Source: CAYNYF01 sp964401385 (GTDB lineage: Bacteria > Planctomycetota > Phycisphaerae > SM23-33). Taken from it: a stretch of 60,283 nucleotides of DNA. Each line of letters opens with the position of its first letter. The stretch's first letter is position 1. Shown one piece after another: positions 1 to 8,798 of this stretch. The notes below the pieces were generated by a model, which saw nothing but the letters and a program-made list of their open reading frames with translations, made no database searches and had not been told where the DNA came from. Both the position numbers and the translations under genes were made by a program. The stretch lies in contig CAYNYF010000014.1 in NCBI GenBank assembly GCA_964401385.1, positions 1 to 60,283 on the forward strand, written 5' to 3'.

Positions 1-55
1 GCGAATCGTTGCGAATCGTTGCGAATCGTTGCGAATCGTTGCGAATCGTTGCGAA
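1..55. repeat. tandem decamer repeat (5.5 copies)
   Basis: Five perfect head-to-tail copies of gcgaatcgtt followed by a half copy (gcgaa). The array begins at the first base of the window, so its true length is unknown. The 10-bp period equals about one helical turn. It has no coding signature: a 10-bp unit shifts frame at every copy. Confidence 0.9.
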
Positions 56-403
56 CCTGCCTGCCCGGGCAACGACGCCCGGCCAAGCAGGCAAGTCTTT
101 GCGTTTGGGACCAGGCAACACAGGGTGGCATGCTTCTGCAGCCCGCCTACCTACCGGAGGTGGGCAGGCAGAAGCATGGCACCAACGGGCAACAGGCAGG
201 CGGGTCGTTGCGTTTGGGACCGGGAACGGCCCGTGAGACCGGGAGACCGGATACCGAGGGACCTGCCTGCCTACGGCAGGTAGGCAGGCCGGAAGACGGA
301 GCTGCGATCGGTGTTTTGTTCGCGCTGTTCGCGGCTGGGTTTCTCTGCGGTCTTGCTCCCGATTGCTGAATTGCTGAATTGCGGCCATCGGCCGGATGCG
401 TCC
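56..403. repeat. repeat-rich intergenic region with GC-rich palindromes
   Basis: No gene is supported here. Visible structure: a 14-bp direct repeat (ttgcgtttgggacc) at 99-112 and 208-221; a large inverted repeat with 11-bp arms at 129-139 and 168-178 whose loop is itself built of gcctacctaccgg/ggtgggcaggc motifs; and a smaller palindrome at 262-288 (cctgcc-tac-ggcagg core). The motif family (cctgcc/ggcagg) recurs at 17914-17970, 18175-18214 and 34518-34547, so these behave like dispersed REP-type elements. Confidence 0.7.
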
Positions 404-2698
404 TTAGCTGCCGATGGCGACGGCGGACTGCATCTCCGTCTGGGTCCGCAGGAGCTTGGCGTAGAGCCCGTCGGGCTTGGTCGCCAGCTCCTCGTGGCTG
501 CCCTGCTCGACCATCTTGCCCTTGTCCAGGATGACCAGCCGGTTGGCCCGCCGCAGGGTCGAGAGCCGATGGGCGATGGCGATGGTCGTCCGGTTTTTCA
601 CCAGCCGGGCGATGGCCTCCTGGATGAGCTTTTCGGCCTCGGTGTCGACGCTGCTGGTGGCCTCGTCGAAGATGAGGATGCGCGGGTTGTGCAGGACCGC
701 CCGGGCGATGCTGATGCGCTGGCGCTCGCCGCCGGAGAGCGTCTGCCCGCGCTCGCCGACCATGGTGTCGTAGCCGTCGGGGAAGCCGACGATGAAGTCG
801 TGTGCGTTGGCGGCGCGGGCGGCGCGGATGACGGCGTCGCGGGTGGAGTCGTGATCTCCGTAGGCGATGTTCTCGCCCACCGTGCCGTAGAACAGGAACG
901 GCTCCTGGAGAACCACGCCGATCCGGCGGCGGAGGTCGTGGACATCGTAGTCGCGAACGTCGACGCCGTCGATGAGGATCTCACCCTCCAGCACGTCGTA
1001 GAAGCGGCAGATGAGGTTGACCATGGTGGTCTTTCCGCCGCCGGAGGGCCCGGCCAGGCCGACCATCTGGCCGGCCTCGATCTTGAGGTGGATGTCCTTC
1101 AGCACGCGGCGGACGCCATCGTAGCTGAAGGTGACGTTGCGAAGCTCGATCTCGCCGCGGAGGTTGTCGGCCGGGCGGGCGCCGGTCTTGCTGAACACCG
1201 CCGGCGGCGTGTCCAGGATGTTGAAAATCCGCTGAGCCGAGGCCGCCGCCCGGTTGAACATGCGGTCCATGTGGGCGATCATGTGGATCGGACGGTAGAA
1301 GCTCCACATGTACGCCAGAAACGCCATCAGCGCCCCGACGGTCATCACCGCCTGGCCCTCGGGCGGGGGATTGTAGTGGTCGCGGATCACCCACCAGCCG
1401 CCCAGAAGCCAGATCACCAGCACCCCGATCTGCGTGCAAAGCTGCATCGCCGGGCCGAAAACCGTCCAGACGCCGATCAGCCCCACTTCCTGCTCGTACA
1501 CCTGGTAGTTCTTCTCGTTGAAGCGGCTGATCTCGCGCCGCTCCTGGCTGAAGGCCTTGATCACCCGCACCCCGGGCAGGGCGTCGGCCACCACCGAGGT
1601 CATCTGCCCCCAGCGGTACATGATCCGGCGGAAGAAGCGGTGGAGCTTCTTGTGGAAGAAGACCATCATGGCGACCATCAGCGGCACCGGCAGCAGCACG
1701 AAGATCGCCAGCTTCCAGTTCATCAGGAACATGGCCACGGCCACGCCGGTGATGGTCAGGAACGCAATCGACACCTCGACCACGGTGAAGGCCACGAAGT
1801 CCCACAGGCGGTCGGAATCCGTGGTCATTCGCGTCACCAGGGAGCCGGTCTGCTTCCGGGAGAAAAAGCTCAGCGACAGCTTATGCAGGTGCTCGTAGAC
1901 GGTGTCGCGGACCTGCCGTGCCACGCGGGAGCCCAGCCCGGCCATCAGCCGCGACTGCAGCCCGCGCCCCACGGACAGCACCACGATCAGGCCCGTCAAG
2001 GCGAGCACGTACACCAGGAAACGTTGCCAACTGGGGTCGTGTTTCGGGGAGGCGCCCAGCCCCTGGTCGAGCATCGGCTTGGTCAACCACGGCTGGATGA
2101 GGCCCAGGCCCGTCAACCCCACCGCCAACGACGCTCCCGTGATCGCCCGGGCCTTGTACGGCTTGACGAAGTCGAGCAGCCGCACCAGGATTTTCCGCCG
2201 GCTCAGGCAGGCCGGGCACACCTCCGACCAGGAGGGGATGACCCGCCCGCACTTCTCGCAGCGGATCTTCTTCTCGTGCTCGGCGGTGGTTTTCCCCTCC
2301 AGCGACTCGGGCTCCTTGCCGCTGATCTGCCGCTCCAACTGGCGGTGAAGCTGGGCGACCTCCTTCTCGTGGCGGCGGGTGAAGCGCCACTCGCCCACGG
2401 CGCCGGAGTCGTGCAGCAGGCGCAGAACACCCATGCCCAGCCCTTCCACCAGCAGCGCCTCCTGGCCGGACTCGACGGTCAGCCACTGTCCGTGCCAGGC
2501 GCCGTTATCCCTGTGGAAGTGCCCCAGCTTGCCTTGGGCAAGGGCCAGGTAGCCCCGAACGTAGCTGCCTTCCTCGCTCAGGTCGTGCGGCGACCACGCC
2601 AGCACCTCCTCGAGCGGGAGATCCTTCTGGACGCGATCGCGCAGCTCCTTCGGCACGCGCGCCAACCGATCAGACTGTGCATTCTCCTGTTGCGACAT
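404..2698 (-). CDS. ABC transporter, fused permease/ATPase, with zinc-ribbon N-terminal extension
   Basis: Half-transporter of the exporter (MsbA/MdlB-like) type, 764 residues, expected to work as an inner-membrane homodimer; substrate unknown. The last ~250 residues carry Walker A (GPSGGGKTT), signature (LSGGERQR), Walker B (ILIFDEATSSVD) and the H-loop (IAHRLS), all intact. About six membrane helices lie between residues ~180 and ~500. Unusual is the ~175-residue cytosolic N-terminal part: residues ~45-110 look like a small beta-rich, possibly PH-like, domain, and C147/C150 with C161/C164 form a zinc ribbon just before the first helix. Ordinary exporters of this class are about 580-620 residues long. 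A minus-strand promoter lies 27 bases upstream. The gene stands alone. Drug, lipid or peptide export are all possible. Confidence 0.93.
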   Translation of the reverse strand: MSQQENAQSDRLARVPKELRDRVQKDLPLEEVLAWSPHDLSEEGSYVRGYLALAQGKLGHFHRDNGAWHGQWLTVESGQEALLVEGLGMGVLRLLHDSGAVGEWRFTRRHEKEVAQLHRQLERQISGKEPESLEGKTTAEHEKKIRCEKCGRVIPSWSEVCPACLSRRKILVRLLDFVKPYKARAITGASLAVGLTGLGLIQPWLTKPMLDQGLGASPKHDPSWQRFLVYVLALTGLIVVLSVGRGLQSRLMAGLGSRVARQVRDTVYEHLHKLSLSFFSRKQTGSLVTRMTTDSDRLWDFVAFTVVEVSIAFLTITGVAVAMFLMNWKLAIFVLLPVPLMVAMMVFFHKKLHRFFRRIMYRWGQMTSVVADALPGVRVIKAFSQERREISRFNEKNYQVYEQEVGLIGVWTVFGPAMQLCTQIGVLVIWLLGGWWVIRDHYNPPPEGQAVMTVGALMAFLAYMWSFYRPIHMIAHMDRMFNRAAASAQRIFNILDTPPAVFSKTGARPADNLRGEIELRNVTFSYDGVRRVLKDIHLKIEAGQMVGLAGPSGGGKTTMVNLICRFYDVLEGEILIDGVDVRDYDVHDLRRRIGVVLQEPFLFYGTVGENIAYGDHDSTRDAVIRAARAANAHDFIVGFPDGYDTMVGERGQTLSGGERQRISIARAVLHNPRILIFDEATSSVDTEAEKLIQEAIARLVKNRTTIAIAHRLSTLRRANRLVILDKGKMVEQGSHEELATKPDGLYAKLLRTQTEMQSAVAIGS

Positions 2699-2724
2699 TG
2701 TCAGCTCACCGGGCTAAACCCCTT

Positions 2725-2752
2725 ATGCTACCAGCTTGCCACGGTTTTTCAA
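2725..2752 (-). promoter_or_regulatory. sigma70-type promoter of the ABC transporter gene
   Basis: Read on the minus strand: TTGAAA (2752-2747), 16-bp spacer, TAGCAT (2730-2725). The predicted transcript start near 2717 gives a leader of about 20 nt to the ATG at 2698. Confidence 0.55.
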
Positions 2753-2869
2753 ATCAACTCCTGCCGGAATTCTCAACAAGATGGGAGTGCGGCCCGGCAG
2801 CGGCGGCGGGTTCCCAGCGTTGCCCCCCATCTCCGCGTCGCGCCGTTGGTCGTCTCGTGGGCGGGCGGG

Positions 2870-3232
2870 TCATCCGGGACTCTGGAGGGCCTCGGTCGCG
2901 GCCGGCACGTCGGGGTGAAGCTGGAAGACCCTCTCCAGGCCGGTGACTTCCATGACCCTGCGACAGTGCCCGGTCAGCCCGCTCAGCGCCAGTCGCCCTT
3001 GAGCCTCCTTGACCCGCCGCAGCAGCACCACCAGGCTGCCGAGGGCGATGCTGTCGATGAACTTCACGTTGGACAGGTCCAATACGAGCTTGGCCGTCTG
3101 GCCGGCCGCCATCAGCTCCCGCAGCTTCTCCAACAGCGCGTCGGCCATACCGGACGTCAGCTCCGAGGATTCGATGGTGGCGATGAGGACGTCGCCGACG
3201 CGTCGCTCGTTCAACAAGTTGTTTTCGGACAT
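2870..3232 (-). CDS. STAS-domain protein, anti-sigma-factor antagonist family
   Basis: A 120-residue single-domain STAS protein resembling SpoIIAA/RsbV. The core KFIDSIALGSLVVLL contains the Asp-Ser pair where family members are phosphorylated by a partner kinase; dephosphorylated proteins sequester the anti-sigma factor. The ATG at 3232 was chosen because GGAAGG lies just upstream and the family begins about there; upstream in-frame codons run through the promoter. No RsbW-like kinase or PP2C phosphatase is encoded in the window, so the partners must lie elsewhere. It sits between the ABC transporter (same strand, 171 bp downstream) and a divergent lipoprotein gene, with its own promoter. 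It could instead be a generic STAS regulator outside sigma control. Confidence 0.85.
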   Translation of the reverse strand: MSENNLLNERRVGDVLIATIESSELTSGMADALLEKLRELMAAGQTAKLVLDLSNVKFIDSIALGSLVVLLRRVKEAQGRLALSGLTGHCRRVMEVTGLERVFQLHPDVPAATEALQSPG

Positions 3233-3265
3233 TTTCACCTTCCCGCGGCTGGACTTTTCGCAAAC

Positions 3266-3293
3266 ATTGTAGCCGCCACACGAAGCAAAACAA
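3266..3293 (-). promoter_or_regulatory. promoter of the STAS gene
   Basis: Minus strand: TTGTTT (3293-3288), 16-bp spacer, TACAAT (3271-3266). The leader to the ATG at 3232 would be about 26 nt and contains the GGAAGG ribosome-binding site. Confidence 0.5.
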
Positions 3294-3374
3294 TACCCCA
3301 GGCGGGTTCGCCGCCTGCCGGGGAGGACCACGGCGAGGGTCGCAAAAACCGGGCAAGCCTTCCCCGGACGGAAC

Positions 3375-3402
3375 TTGCACCTGGGGTTCGGTCCGGTATA
3401 AT
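3375..3402 (+). promoter_or_regulatory. strong promoter and ~185-nt leader of the CBM9-like lipoprotein
   Basis: TTGCAC (3375-3380), 16-bp spacer, perfect TATAAT (3397-3402). Transcription from about 3409 leaves a leader of ~185 nt before the start at 3597. The leader contains a perfect hairpin with 6-bp arms, 3517-3522 and 3528-3533 (gtctgt/acagac). No gene is seen between 3233 and 3596. Confidence 0.6.
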
Positions 3403-3596
3403 GCGCGGCCGCCGGGAGTTCCGCCGGCAGCTAGGCGGGACCGAGAGGATGCAACGGCTCTGGCGAGAGGGCCGGCAGCGTTGGAACTGAAAGGAACTTT
3501 GCAGGGAAACAAACGGGTCTGTCGGAGACAGACGGCGATGTCGAGTGGATCGTGCGATGTCCGCGTAAGAAGCTCCTCCTGTAAAGGGAAAAGGTG

Positions 3597-4466
3597 ATGA
3601 CGATGAGCAGAAAGCCGCACGAGTTGATTCTGGTTGTGCTGGCCGGGCTGGCGGTCATGTTTGTGGCGGTCGGATGTGGCGAGAAAGAAACGGGCGCACC
3701 GACCCCCGAAACCAAGGCGGCCCAGCCGGAAGCAACGCCCGCCCCAACGCCCACGGTGAAGGTGGCCCCGACGCCCGCCCCGGCGCCGGCGGGCGCGTTT
3801 GCAGCGTTCCAGAAAGCGCAGCAGGTACCGGTGGCTCGCGTCCCGGTCGTCTCGGCGGCGCCGAAGCTGGACGGCGTGCTGGACGACGTCTACAAGAACA
3901 GCGCCACTGGGCTGAAGTTAAAGTTCCTTGTCGGCGGCGATGCGGACCCCACGGCCGCGACCACCGTGTACGTGGTCAGCACCACCAAGGAACTGTTCGT
4001 ATTCTACAACTGTGAGTCTCCCGACATGGACGTTCTGCTGGCCGACGTGCGCGACCACGACGGGTCGGTCTGGCAGGACGACTCGATCGAGATGTTCGTC
4101 GACCCGACCAATCAGCGCCAGGTCGACGGGTACATGCATTTTGCCATCAACGCCCTCGGCACCAGCTACGAGGCCAAGGGCCCCAAGGGCGACGCCGACG
4201 CCAGTTGGGACCCCAAGATGCGGGTGAAGACCAAGGTCGGCAAGAAGGCCTGGACGATGGAGCTGGCCATTCCGTTCTCGGAACTGGTCAAGAACGCCAA
4301 GAAGATCAACCGCGTCTGGGCGGTCAACTTCAACCGGATGGCATACCTGATCGAGGCCACCGAGGACATCGCCTGGAGCCCCACCGGCGGGACGGACTCG
4401 CACGTTCCCAGCAAGTTCGGCTGCCTGTGGCTGGACGCGGGCAACGTGGACAACACCAAGCAGTAG
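3597..4466 (+). CDS. lipoprotein with CBM9-like (carbohydrate-binding family 9) domain
   Basis: About 289 residues. A signal peptide ends in a lipobox (VAVGC), so the mature protein is lipid-anchored at Cys. A Pro/Thr/Ala-rich linker of about 45 residues follows, then a ~200-residue domain with the hallmarks of the CBM9-like fold used in sugar-related exported proteins: KLDGVLDD near its start, DDSIEMFVDP in the middle, WTMELAIPFSEL, and VNFNRM towards the end. The likely role is binding glycan or presenting it at the cell surface; no catalytic domain is attached. GTG at 3594, ATG at 3597 and ATG at 3603 are all possible; 3597 has the best distance from the AAGGGA at 3583-3588. Monocistronic, with a strong promoter. 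Confidence 0.85.
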   Translation: MTMSRKPHELILVVLAGLAVMFVAVGCGEKETGAPTPETKAAQPEATPAPTPTVKVAPTPAPAPAGAFAAFQKAQQVPVARVPVVSAAPKLDGVLDDVYKNSATGLKLKFLVGGDADPTAATTVYVVSTTKELFVFYNCESPDMDVLLADVRDHDGSVWQDDSIEMFVDPTNQRQVDGYMHFAINALGTSYEAKGPKGDADASWDPKMRVKTKVGKKAWTMELAIPFSELVKNAKKINRVWAVNFNRMAYLIEATEDIAWSPTGGTDSHVPSKFGCLWLDAGNVDNTKQ

Positions 4467-4611
4467 TCCCGAGCCGGCCGGCGCACGGTTGGGCGAATCG
4501 GGTATGTGAACGCGGGCCGTTCGGTCCGGGGCCGCGTGGCGGCGGCTTGGCCGCCAGGGCCTCGGGTCGGGCGGCCCGTTGTCCGTTTCGTTCGGGGCGG
4601 CGGGCACGAAG

Positions 4612-4926
4612 ATGGCTGCGGAGCTGACAACGCGGCAGCGCGTATTCCTGCGCTCGGCCGGGCGGCGGCTGACGCCACAGGCAAACGTGGGCAAGGGCGG
4701 GCTCAGCGAGGCGGTCTTGGCTCACGTGGACGTGCTGCTGGGCCGGCGCGAACTGATCAAGGTGCGGCTGCTGGAAACCGCGGCCGACGACCGCCGCCGG
4801 GCGGCGAAGGAGCTGGCCGAGAAGGCGGGCGCCTTCCTGGTGGATCTGGCCGGTCGGGTGGTCGTGCTGTACCGGCCCGGCGAGTCGCTGCGGGCCGAGA
4901 AGCGCCTGCGACTACCGCCGGACTGA
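4612..4926 (+). CDS. yhbY: YhbY/CRS1 family RNA-binding protein
   Basis: A 104-residue protein of the YhbY (CRM-domain) family, which binds RNA and associates with pre-50S ribosomal particles. The sequence shows the typical order: LTTRQRVFLRSAGRRL, then ANVGKGGLSE, VDVLLGRRELIKV, and a C-terminal VVLYRPG strand. The ATG at 4612 gives the usual length of about 100 residues; an in-frame TTG 33 bases upstream would add a tail not seen in the family. Its last 15 bases overlap the 3' end of the convergent GH2 gene. Confidence 0.9.
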   Translation: MAAELTTRQRVFLRSAGRRLTPQANVGKGGLSEAVLAHVDVLLGRRELIKVRLLETAADDRRRAAKELAEKAGAFLVDLAGRVVVLYRPGESLRAEKRLRLPPD

Positions 4927-6687
4927 CCGCGCCGGCGTCCCTTGTCGGCGCGCCCTTTCGATGGCGGCGACCTGGCTGTTGACGGCGGCGATGGCCTTCG
5001 GATCGAACTTCATCTTCCGGTCATACGTCAACAGGCCGTTGACCTCCTGCTCGATGTCGTAAAGCTGGGTATAGCAGAACCCGCACATCCGCGGATGCCG
5101 GAGCAGCGACGTAGTGAGCTTTCGATAGCGCTCGATGAATTGCTTCCTGGTCCCGGGCCTGTCGCCGTAGCCCCAGGCGGCGTCGGCTTTGCTCTGTCCG
5201 GGGTTCCACCAGATTCCGCCGTACTCGCTGACGAAATAGGGCTGGCCGGTATATGGCGTCGTGTCCTGGTAGTTGCTGAACGGCCGGTCGCCCGTGGCGA
5301 ACGCGGCAAAAAGGGCCGAGAACTTCCGGGGATTTTGCTGGTAGGAGTGGCAGTCATACACGTCAGTTTCGAAGTGGTCGTACCCGCTGGCGTCGATCGC
5401 CGGGCGGGTCGGGTCCAGGGCCTTGGTCAGTCGATACACGTCACGCAGCATCTGCGGGTCGGACCAGCCCCGGGCCTCGTTGAACGGGCACCATCCCACG
5501 ATGCTGGGGTGGTTGAAGTCGCGGCGGAGAACCTCGGTCCACTCCGCCGCCAGCCGCCGGACGGCCTCGCCCCGGCCGCGGTCGATCCCCCAGTCGGCGT
5601 ACTCGCCCCACACCAGGTAGCCCAAACGGTCGGCCCAGTACAGGAACCTCGGCTCGAACACTTTCTGATGCAGCCGGGCGCCGTTGAAGCCGAGCTGCTG
5701 GGCGGAGAGGATGTCCCTCTTGAGCTGGGCGTCACGGGGTGCGGTGTACAGCCCGGTCGGATAGTAGCCCTGGTCCAGGACGAGCCTCTGGAAGACCGGC
5801 CGGCCGTTCAGCAGGATCGCGGGGGCGTCCAGCGTGACGCTTCGCAGGCCGAAGTAGCTGCCGACGCAATCGACCGCGCCGCCCTCGTCGCGCAGGGTCA
5901 GCTTGAGATCGTACAGGAACGGATCGTCCACGTCCCACAGGCGGACGTGGTCGAGGTCGATCGTGCACAGAGCCGTGCCGCCGGCCGCGGACACCTCGGT
6001 GCGGCCGACGATGCGGCGCCCGGCGCGGGCCTCGGCCGACAACGCCAGCGACTCGCTGGGCGAGTCCAGTTCCGCCTCGATGCGAATCCGCCCGGCCGCC
6101 GGATCGCCGATCATCCGCAGGGACTTGATGAACGACCGGCCGACCGGCTCGACCCAGACGCTTTGCCAGATGCCGGTCACCCGCGTGTACAGACAGCCGT
6201 GGCTATCGTAGCCCATCGACTGCTTGCCGCTGGGCTGAAGCCGGCTGCGGGTGTCGTCGACCGCGCGAACCACCAGCAGATTCGCCCCGCTTACCAGGGC
6301 GTCGGTGATCTCGCAGGTGAACGGGGTGTACCCGCCGCGATGAAAACCCACTCGCCTTCCATTGACCCAGACGGTGGCTTCGTAATCGACCGCGCCGAAG
6401 TGCAGCAGCACGCGCCTGCGCCTCCACGGACGGGGTATGGAGAATTTCCGCGCGTACCAGACGCACGGCATAAAATCCCTCGTGCCGATGCCGGAAAGCC
6501 TGCTCTCCGGGCAGAAAGGCACGATAATCCGCCGGCCGAGGCGCGGCTTTTCGGGCCAGCCGAGCCCCTCGCCGTTGCCGCCGGCGTCGACGTCAAACGA
6601 CCACGGCCCGTTCAGGCAGAGCCACTGGTCGCGCGAAAGCTGGGGGCGGGGGTACTCGCCCCTGGGGTGCGTCTGTTTCGAGGGCAT
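4912..6687 (-). CDS. glycoside hydrolase family 2 protein
   Basis: A 591-residue GH2 enzyme with the three-domain core: sugar-binding jelly roll (to ~180; LNGPWSFD, ATVWVNGRRVG), immunoglobulin-like domain (~185-290), and TIM barrel (~300-575). The acid/base Glu is E404 in WCPFNEARG and the nucleophile is E488 in FVSEYGG, so it should be active. Specificity among beta-galactosidase, glucuronidase and mannosidase cannot be read from sequence. There is no obvious signal peptide, so it is probably cytosolic. AGGAGT lies shortly before the ATG at 6687. The gene is divergent from the zinc-ribbon protein at 6858 and converges on yhbY with a 15-bp overlap. It is not in a polysaccharide-utilisation cluster. 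Confidence 0.92.
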   Translation of the reverse strand: MPSKQTHPRGEYPRPQLSRDQWLCLNGPWSFDVDAGGNGEGLGWPEKPRLGRRIIVPFCPESRLSGIGTRDFMPCVWYARKFSIPRPWRRRRVLLHFGAVDYEATVWVNGRRVGFHRGGYTPFTCEITDALVSGANLLVVRAVDDTRSRLQPSGKQSMGYDSHGCLYTRVTGIWQSVWVEPVGRSFIKSLRMIGDPAAGRIRIEAELDSPSESLALSAEARAGRRIVGRTEVSAAGGTALCTIDLDHVRLWDVDDPFLYDLKLTLRDEGGAVDCVGSYFGLRSVTLDAPAILLNGRPVFQRLVLDQGYYPTGLYTAPRDAQLKRDILSAQQLGFNGARLHQKVFEPRFLYWADRLGYLVWGEYADWGIDRGRGEAVRRLAAEWTEVLRRDFNHPSIVGWCPFNEARGWSDPQMLRDVYRLTKALDPTRPAIDASGYDHFETDVYDCHSYQQNPRKFSALFAAFATGDRPFSNYQDTTPYTGQPYFVSEYGGIWWNPGQSKADAAWGYGDRPGTRKQFIERYRKLTTSLLRHPRMCGFCYTQLYDIEQEVNGLLTYDRKMKFDPKAIAAVNSQVAAIERARRQGTPARSVRR

Positions 6688-6857
6688 CGGAACACTCCTA
6701 TGTGCGTTGCGTCCGGCCGGATGAGTATCGGCCGGTCGCGCCCGCGGACGGACCGACCCAAAAGGCCTTTCCCGATGGGAACGAACCTGTTAAGATTCTC
6801 AAAGGACGATCAGTCGAGTCGTTTACCAGATACGGACCCGTTGGTCGAGAATCAAGT

Positions 6858-8762
6858 ATGATCCGGTTCACCTGCGAGCATTGTGGAAAACCGGTTTGCA
6901 TCCCAAGCACGTTCGGCGGGAAGAAGGGCCGTTGCCCCTTCTGCAACGCCGTGGTGAACATCCCCCCGCCCGCCGAGCCGTCGCTGGAGGAGGCCGAAGC
7001 CGCCGGTTTAGCCGCGGCCGTGTCGGCGGCCGAAGAGGCGGATCGGCAGCCGCGGCCCGCGGCCCCGAGCGCTGCACAAGTCCCCGACACCGAGGACATC
7101 GAGCCGGAGCTAGACACGGCCGGCGACCCCTCACACAAGACCGACAGGCTCGACGCGATGCCCGAGGAGACCGCGGTCGAGGCGGAGCCGCCTGCGGAGG
7201 AAGACGCCGGGCAGGCAGGTCCCGGCGACCTGGTGACCGAGGGCAAGGCCCGCGGCGTCAAAGGCTTGCCGAAGCCGGTGCTAGTCGGCGTGGCGGCCGG
7301 TCTGGTGGTGGCAATTGCGGCCGGAGCTGTCCTGCTGATCTGGAAGCGGCCTCAAAAGCAACCGATCGCCAAGACTCCCCAACAGGCCGGTCTGGCCGAG
7401 GTCAGGCCGGTTCCAACAGCCCCCGCCAGACCGGAGCCGACGCCGCAGCCTCCACCGAAGACGACCCCGGTCCGGAAGCAAGCGGCGCAGGTCTTTGAGC
7501 TTTCGGCGGCGATCACGGCGGCCGTTGATGAGGCCCCCGCCGAGACGTTCGCCATGTTCCGCGTGGACTTCGAACGCACCGCCGAGGCCCTGGCCCAGGC
7601 CTCGGGCGAGGGCGACGAGACGGTCTCCGCGCTGGCGAGCAACAGATTCTGGGCCAACGCGAAAGAGGAAATCAGCAAAGGCGGCATTCCCCGAGTCGCC
7701 ACGCTGTACCTGACGGCCTCCGGCGAGGCGGCCGCGTCCATGTTCGGGAAATTCCACGGGGCGCGTCTCGGCAATGCCCCCGCCGGCGCCGAGGCGGGGC
7801 TGTGGTCGCTGGTGGGGCCCGACGCACCCGTGCCGCACTTCCTGCTTCGCCTGACCGGGCCGGCCGCCGAAAACTATACGACCGCTCTGCTCGGCCGGGC
7901 AAAGGCAATGAATCTTCCCGGCACCTTCGAGGCCGACAAGCTCGCCTCCCACGAGAAGCTGCGGGTGGTTCCGCCGGCCGTCGCCGACGCCGACAGGCCC
8001 GGAGAAATGCTCATCGGCACGGTCAAGACGATCGACGATGCCGGGCGCTCGACGGTCGACAAAGACCTGCACCGGCGGCTTGCCGAGCTGCTCAGGAAGG
8101 TGCCGGTCGAGAGGCCCGTGCTGGGTTGTGTGCGGCTGGCCGTCGCCAGAAGCCGCCTGAGCGCGGCCACGGGCATCGAGAAGATCCCCCCGGCCTGGGC
8201 CGGCCAGACCACCGTGCTGATCTTCTCCATCGATCCCAAGCCGACGGGAAGGGCCGATCTCGTGCTGTCCAGGGCCAGCCTGGAGACCGCCTGGGACCTG
8301 CCGGCTCTGGTCGCCCCCCTAATCGCCGTCGCCGAGAACGGCGACATTCGCATCGCCGGCAAGGGCAGCGACGGCCTGGAGGCACTGGCGGAGCTGCTGC
8401 CGGGCTTCCGGGAGTTTGTCCTGGCGGCCCTGGCGATGGGCGATGAGACTGCCGTGGCGCTTGCACTGGAGCCGGAAACCATGCCGGCGCCGCAGTCGGA
8501 GCCCGCGTCGCAGCCGGCGCCCACGACCGAGAAAACCGTTCCGTTTATCTGCACCAACGACGCGCAGTGCCCCAAGCACGGACAGGTTTACCAAGTTGCC
8601 GAAAAAGACGTTCCCCCCGACGTGCTGGCGGGAAACGAAGCACTGAAGTGTCCCTACTGCGGCAAGAGAACGGCCGCCAGGGCGGTGAAGTGCCCGCACT
8701 GCAACACGTGGTACGTCTGGACGCTGGACGTGTGCCCCAAGTGCGGCAAGCCGAGAAAATAG
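6858..8762 (+). CDS. zinc-ribbon membrane protein of unknown function
   Basis: About 634 residues, not recognised as a named family. The N-terminus is a zinc ribbon (FTCEHCG ... GRCPFCN), followed by an acidic Ala/Glu/Pro-rich linker, one hydrophobic helix at about residues 140-160 (VGVAAGLVVAIAAGAVLLI), a Pro-rich stretch, and a ~340-residue soluble domain. Near the C-terminus are further Cys pairs: CPYCGKRTAARAVKCPHC and CPKCGKPRK, plus CTNDAQCPKHG. The ATG at 6858 was chosen because the zinc ribbon begins there, as in the related protein at 28057; the open frame upstream continues through the promoter region of the divergent GH2 gene. Zinc ribbons on both sides of one membrane helix pose a topology question. 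Role unknown. Confidence 0.8.
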   Translation: MIRFTCEHCGKPVCIPSTFGGKKGRCPFCNAVVNIPPPAEPSLEEAEAAGLAAAVSAAEEADRQPRPAAPSAAQVPDTEDIEPELDTAGDPSHKTDRLDAMPEETAVEAEPPAEEDAGQAGPGDLVTEGKARGVKGLPKPVLVGVAAGLVVAIAAGAVLLIWKRPQKQPIAKTPQQAGLAEVRPVPTAPARPEPTPQPPPKTTPVRKQAAQVFELSAAITAAVDEAPAETFAMFRVDFERTAEALAQASGEGDETVSALASNRFWANAKEEISKGGIPRVATLYLTASGEAAASMFGKFHGARLGNAPAGAEAGLWSLVGPDAPVPHFLLRLTGPAAENYTTALLGRAKAMNLPGTFEADKLASHEKLRVVPPAVADADRPGEMLIGTVKTIDDAGRSTVDKDLHRRLAELLRKVPVERPVLGCVRLAVARSRLSAATGIEKIPPAWAGQTTVLIFSIDPKPTGRADLVLSRASLETAWDLPALVAPLIAVAENGDIRIAGKGSDGLEALAELLPGFREFVLAALAMGDETAVALALEPETMPAPQSEPASQPAPTTEKTVPFICTNDAQCPKHGQVYQVAEKDVPPDVLAGNEALKCPYCGKRTAARAVKCPHCNTWYVWTLDVCPKCGKPRK

Positions 8763-8798
8763 CCTCAACGGCCGGCGCGTCTCCGCTGGCAGGGCTGC

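Noticed and set aside
1..55. CRISPR array
   Set aside because: The 10-bp units are contiguous with no spacers.
311..3490. A 1059-codon plus-strand open frame
   Set aside because: Antisense shadow of the ABC transporter and STAS genes; composition (Asp/Val/His/Gln-rich) is that of a reverse-strand translation.
3403..3596. Glycine-riboswitch-like segment in the lipoprotein leader
   Set aside because: Only short similarities (ggcgagag) are present and the conserved core could not be folded.
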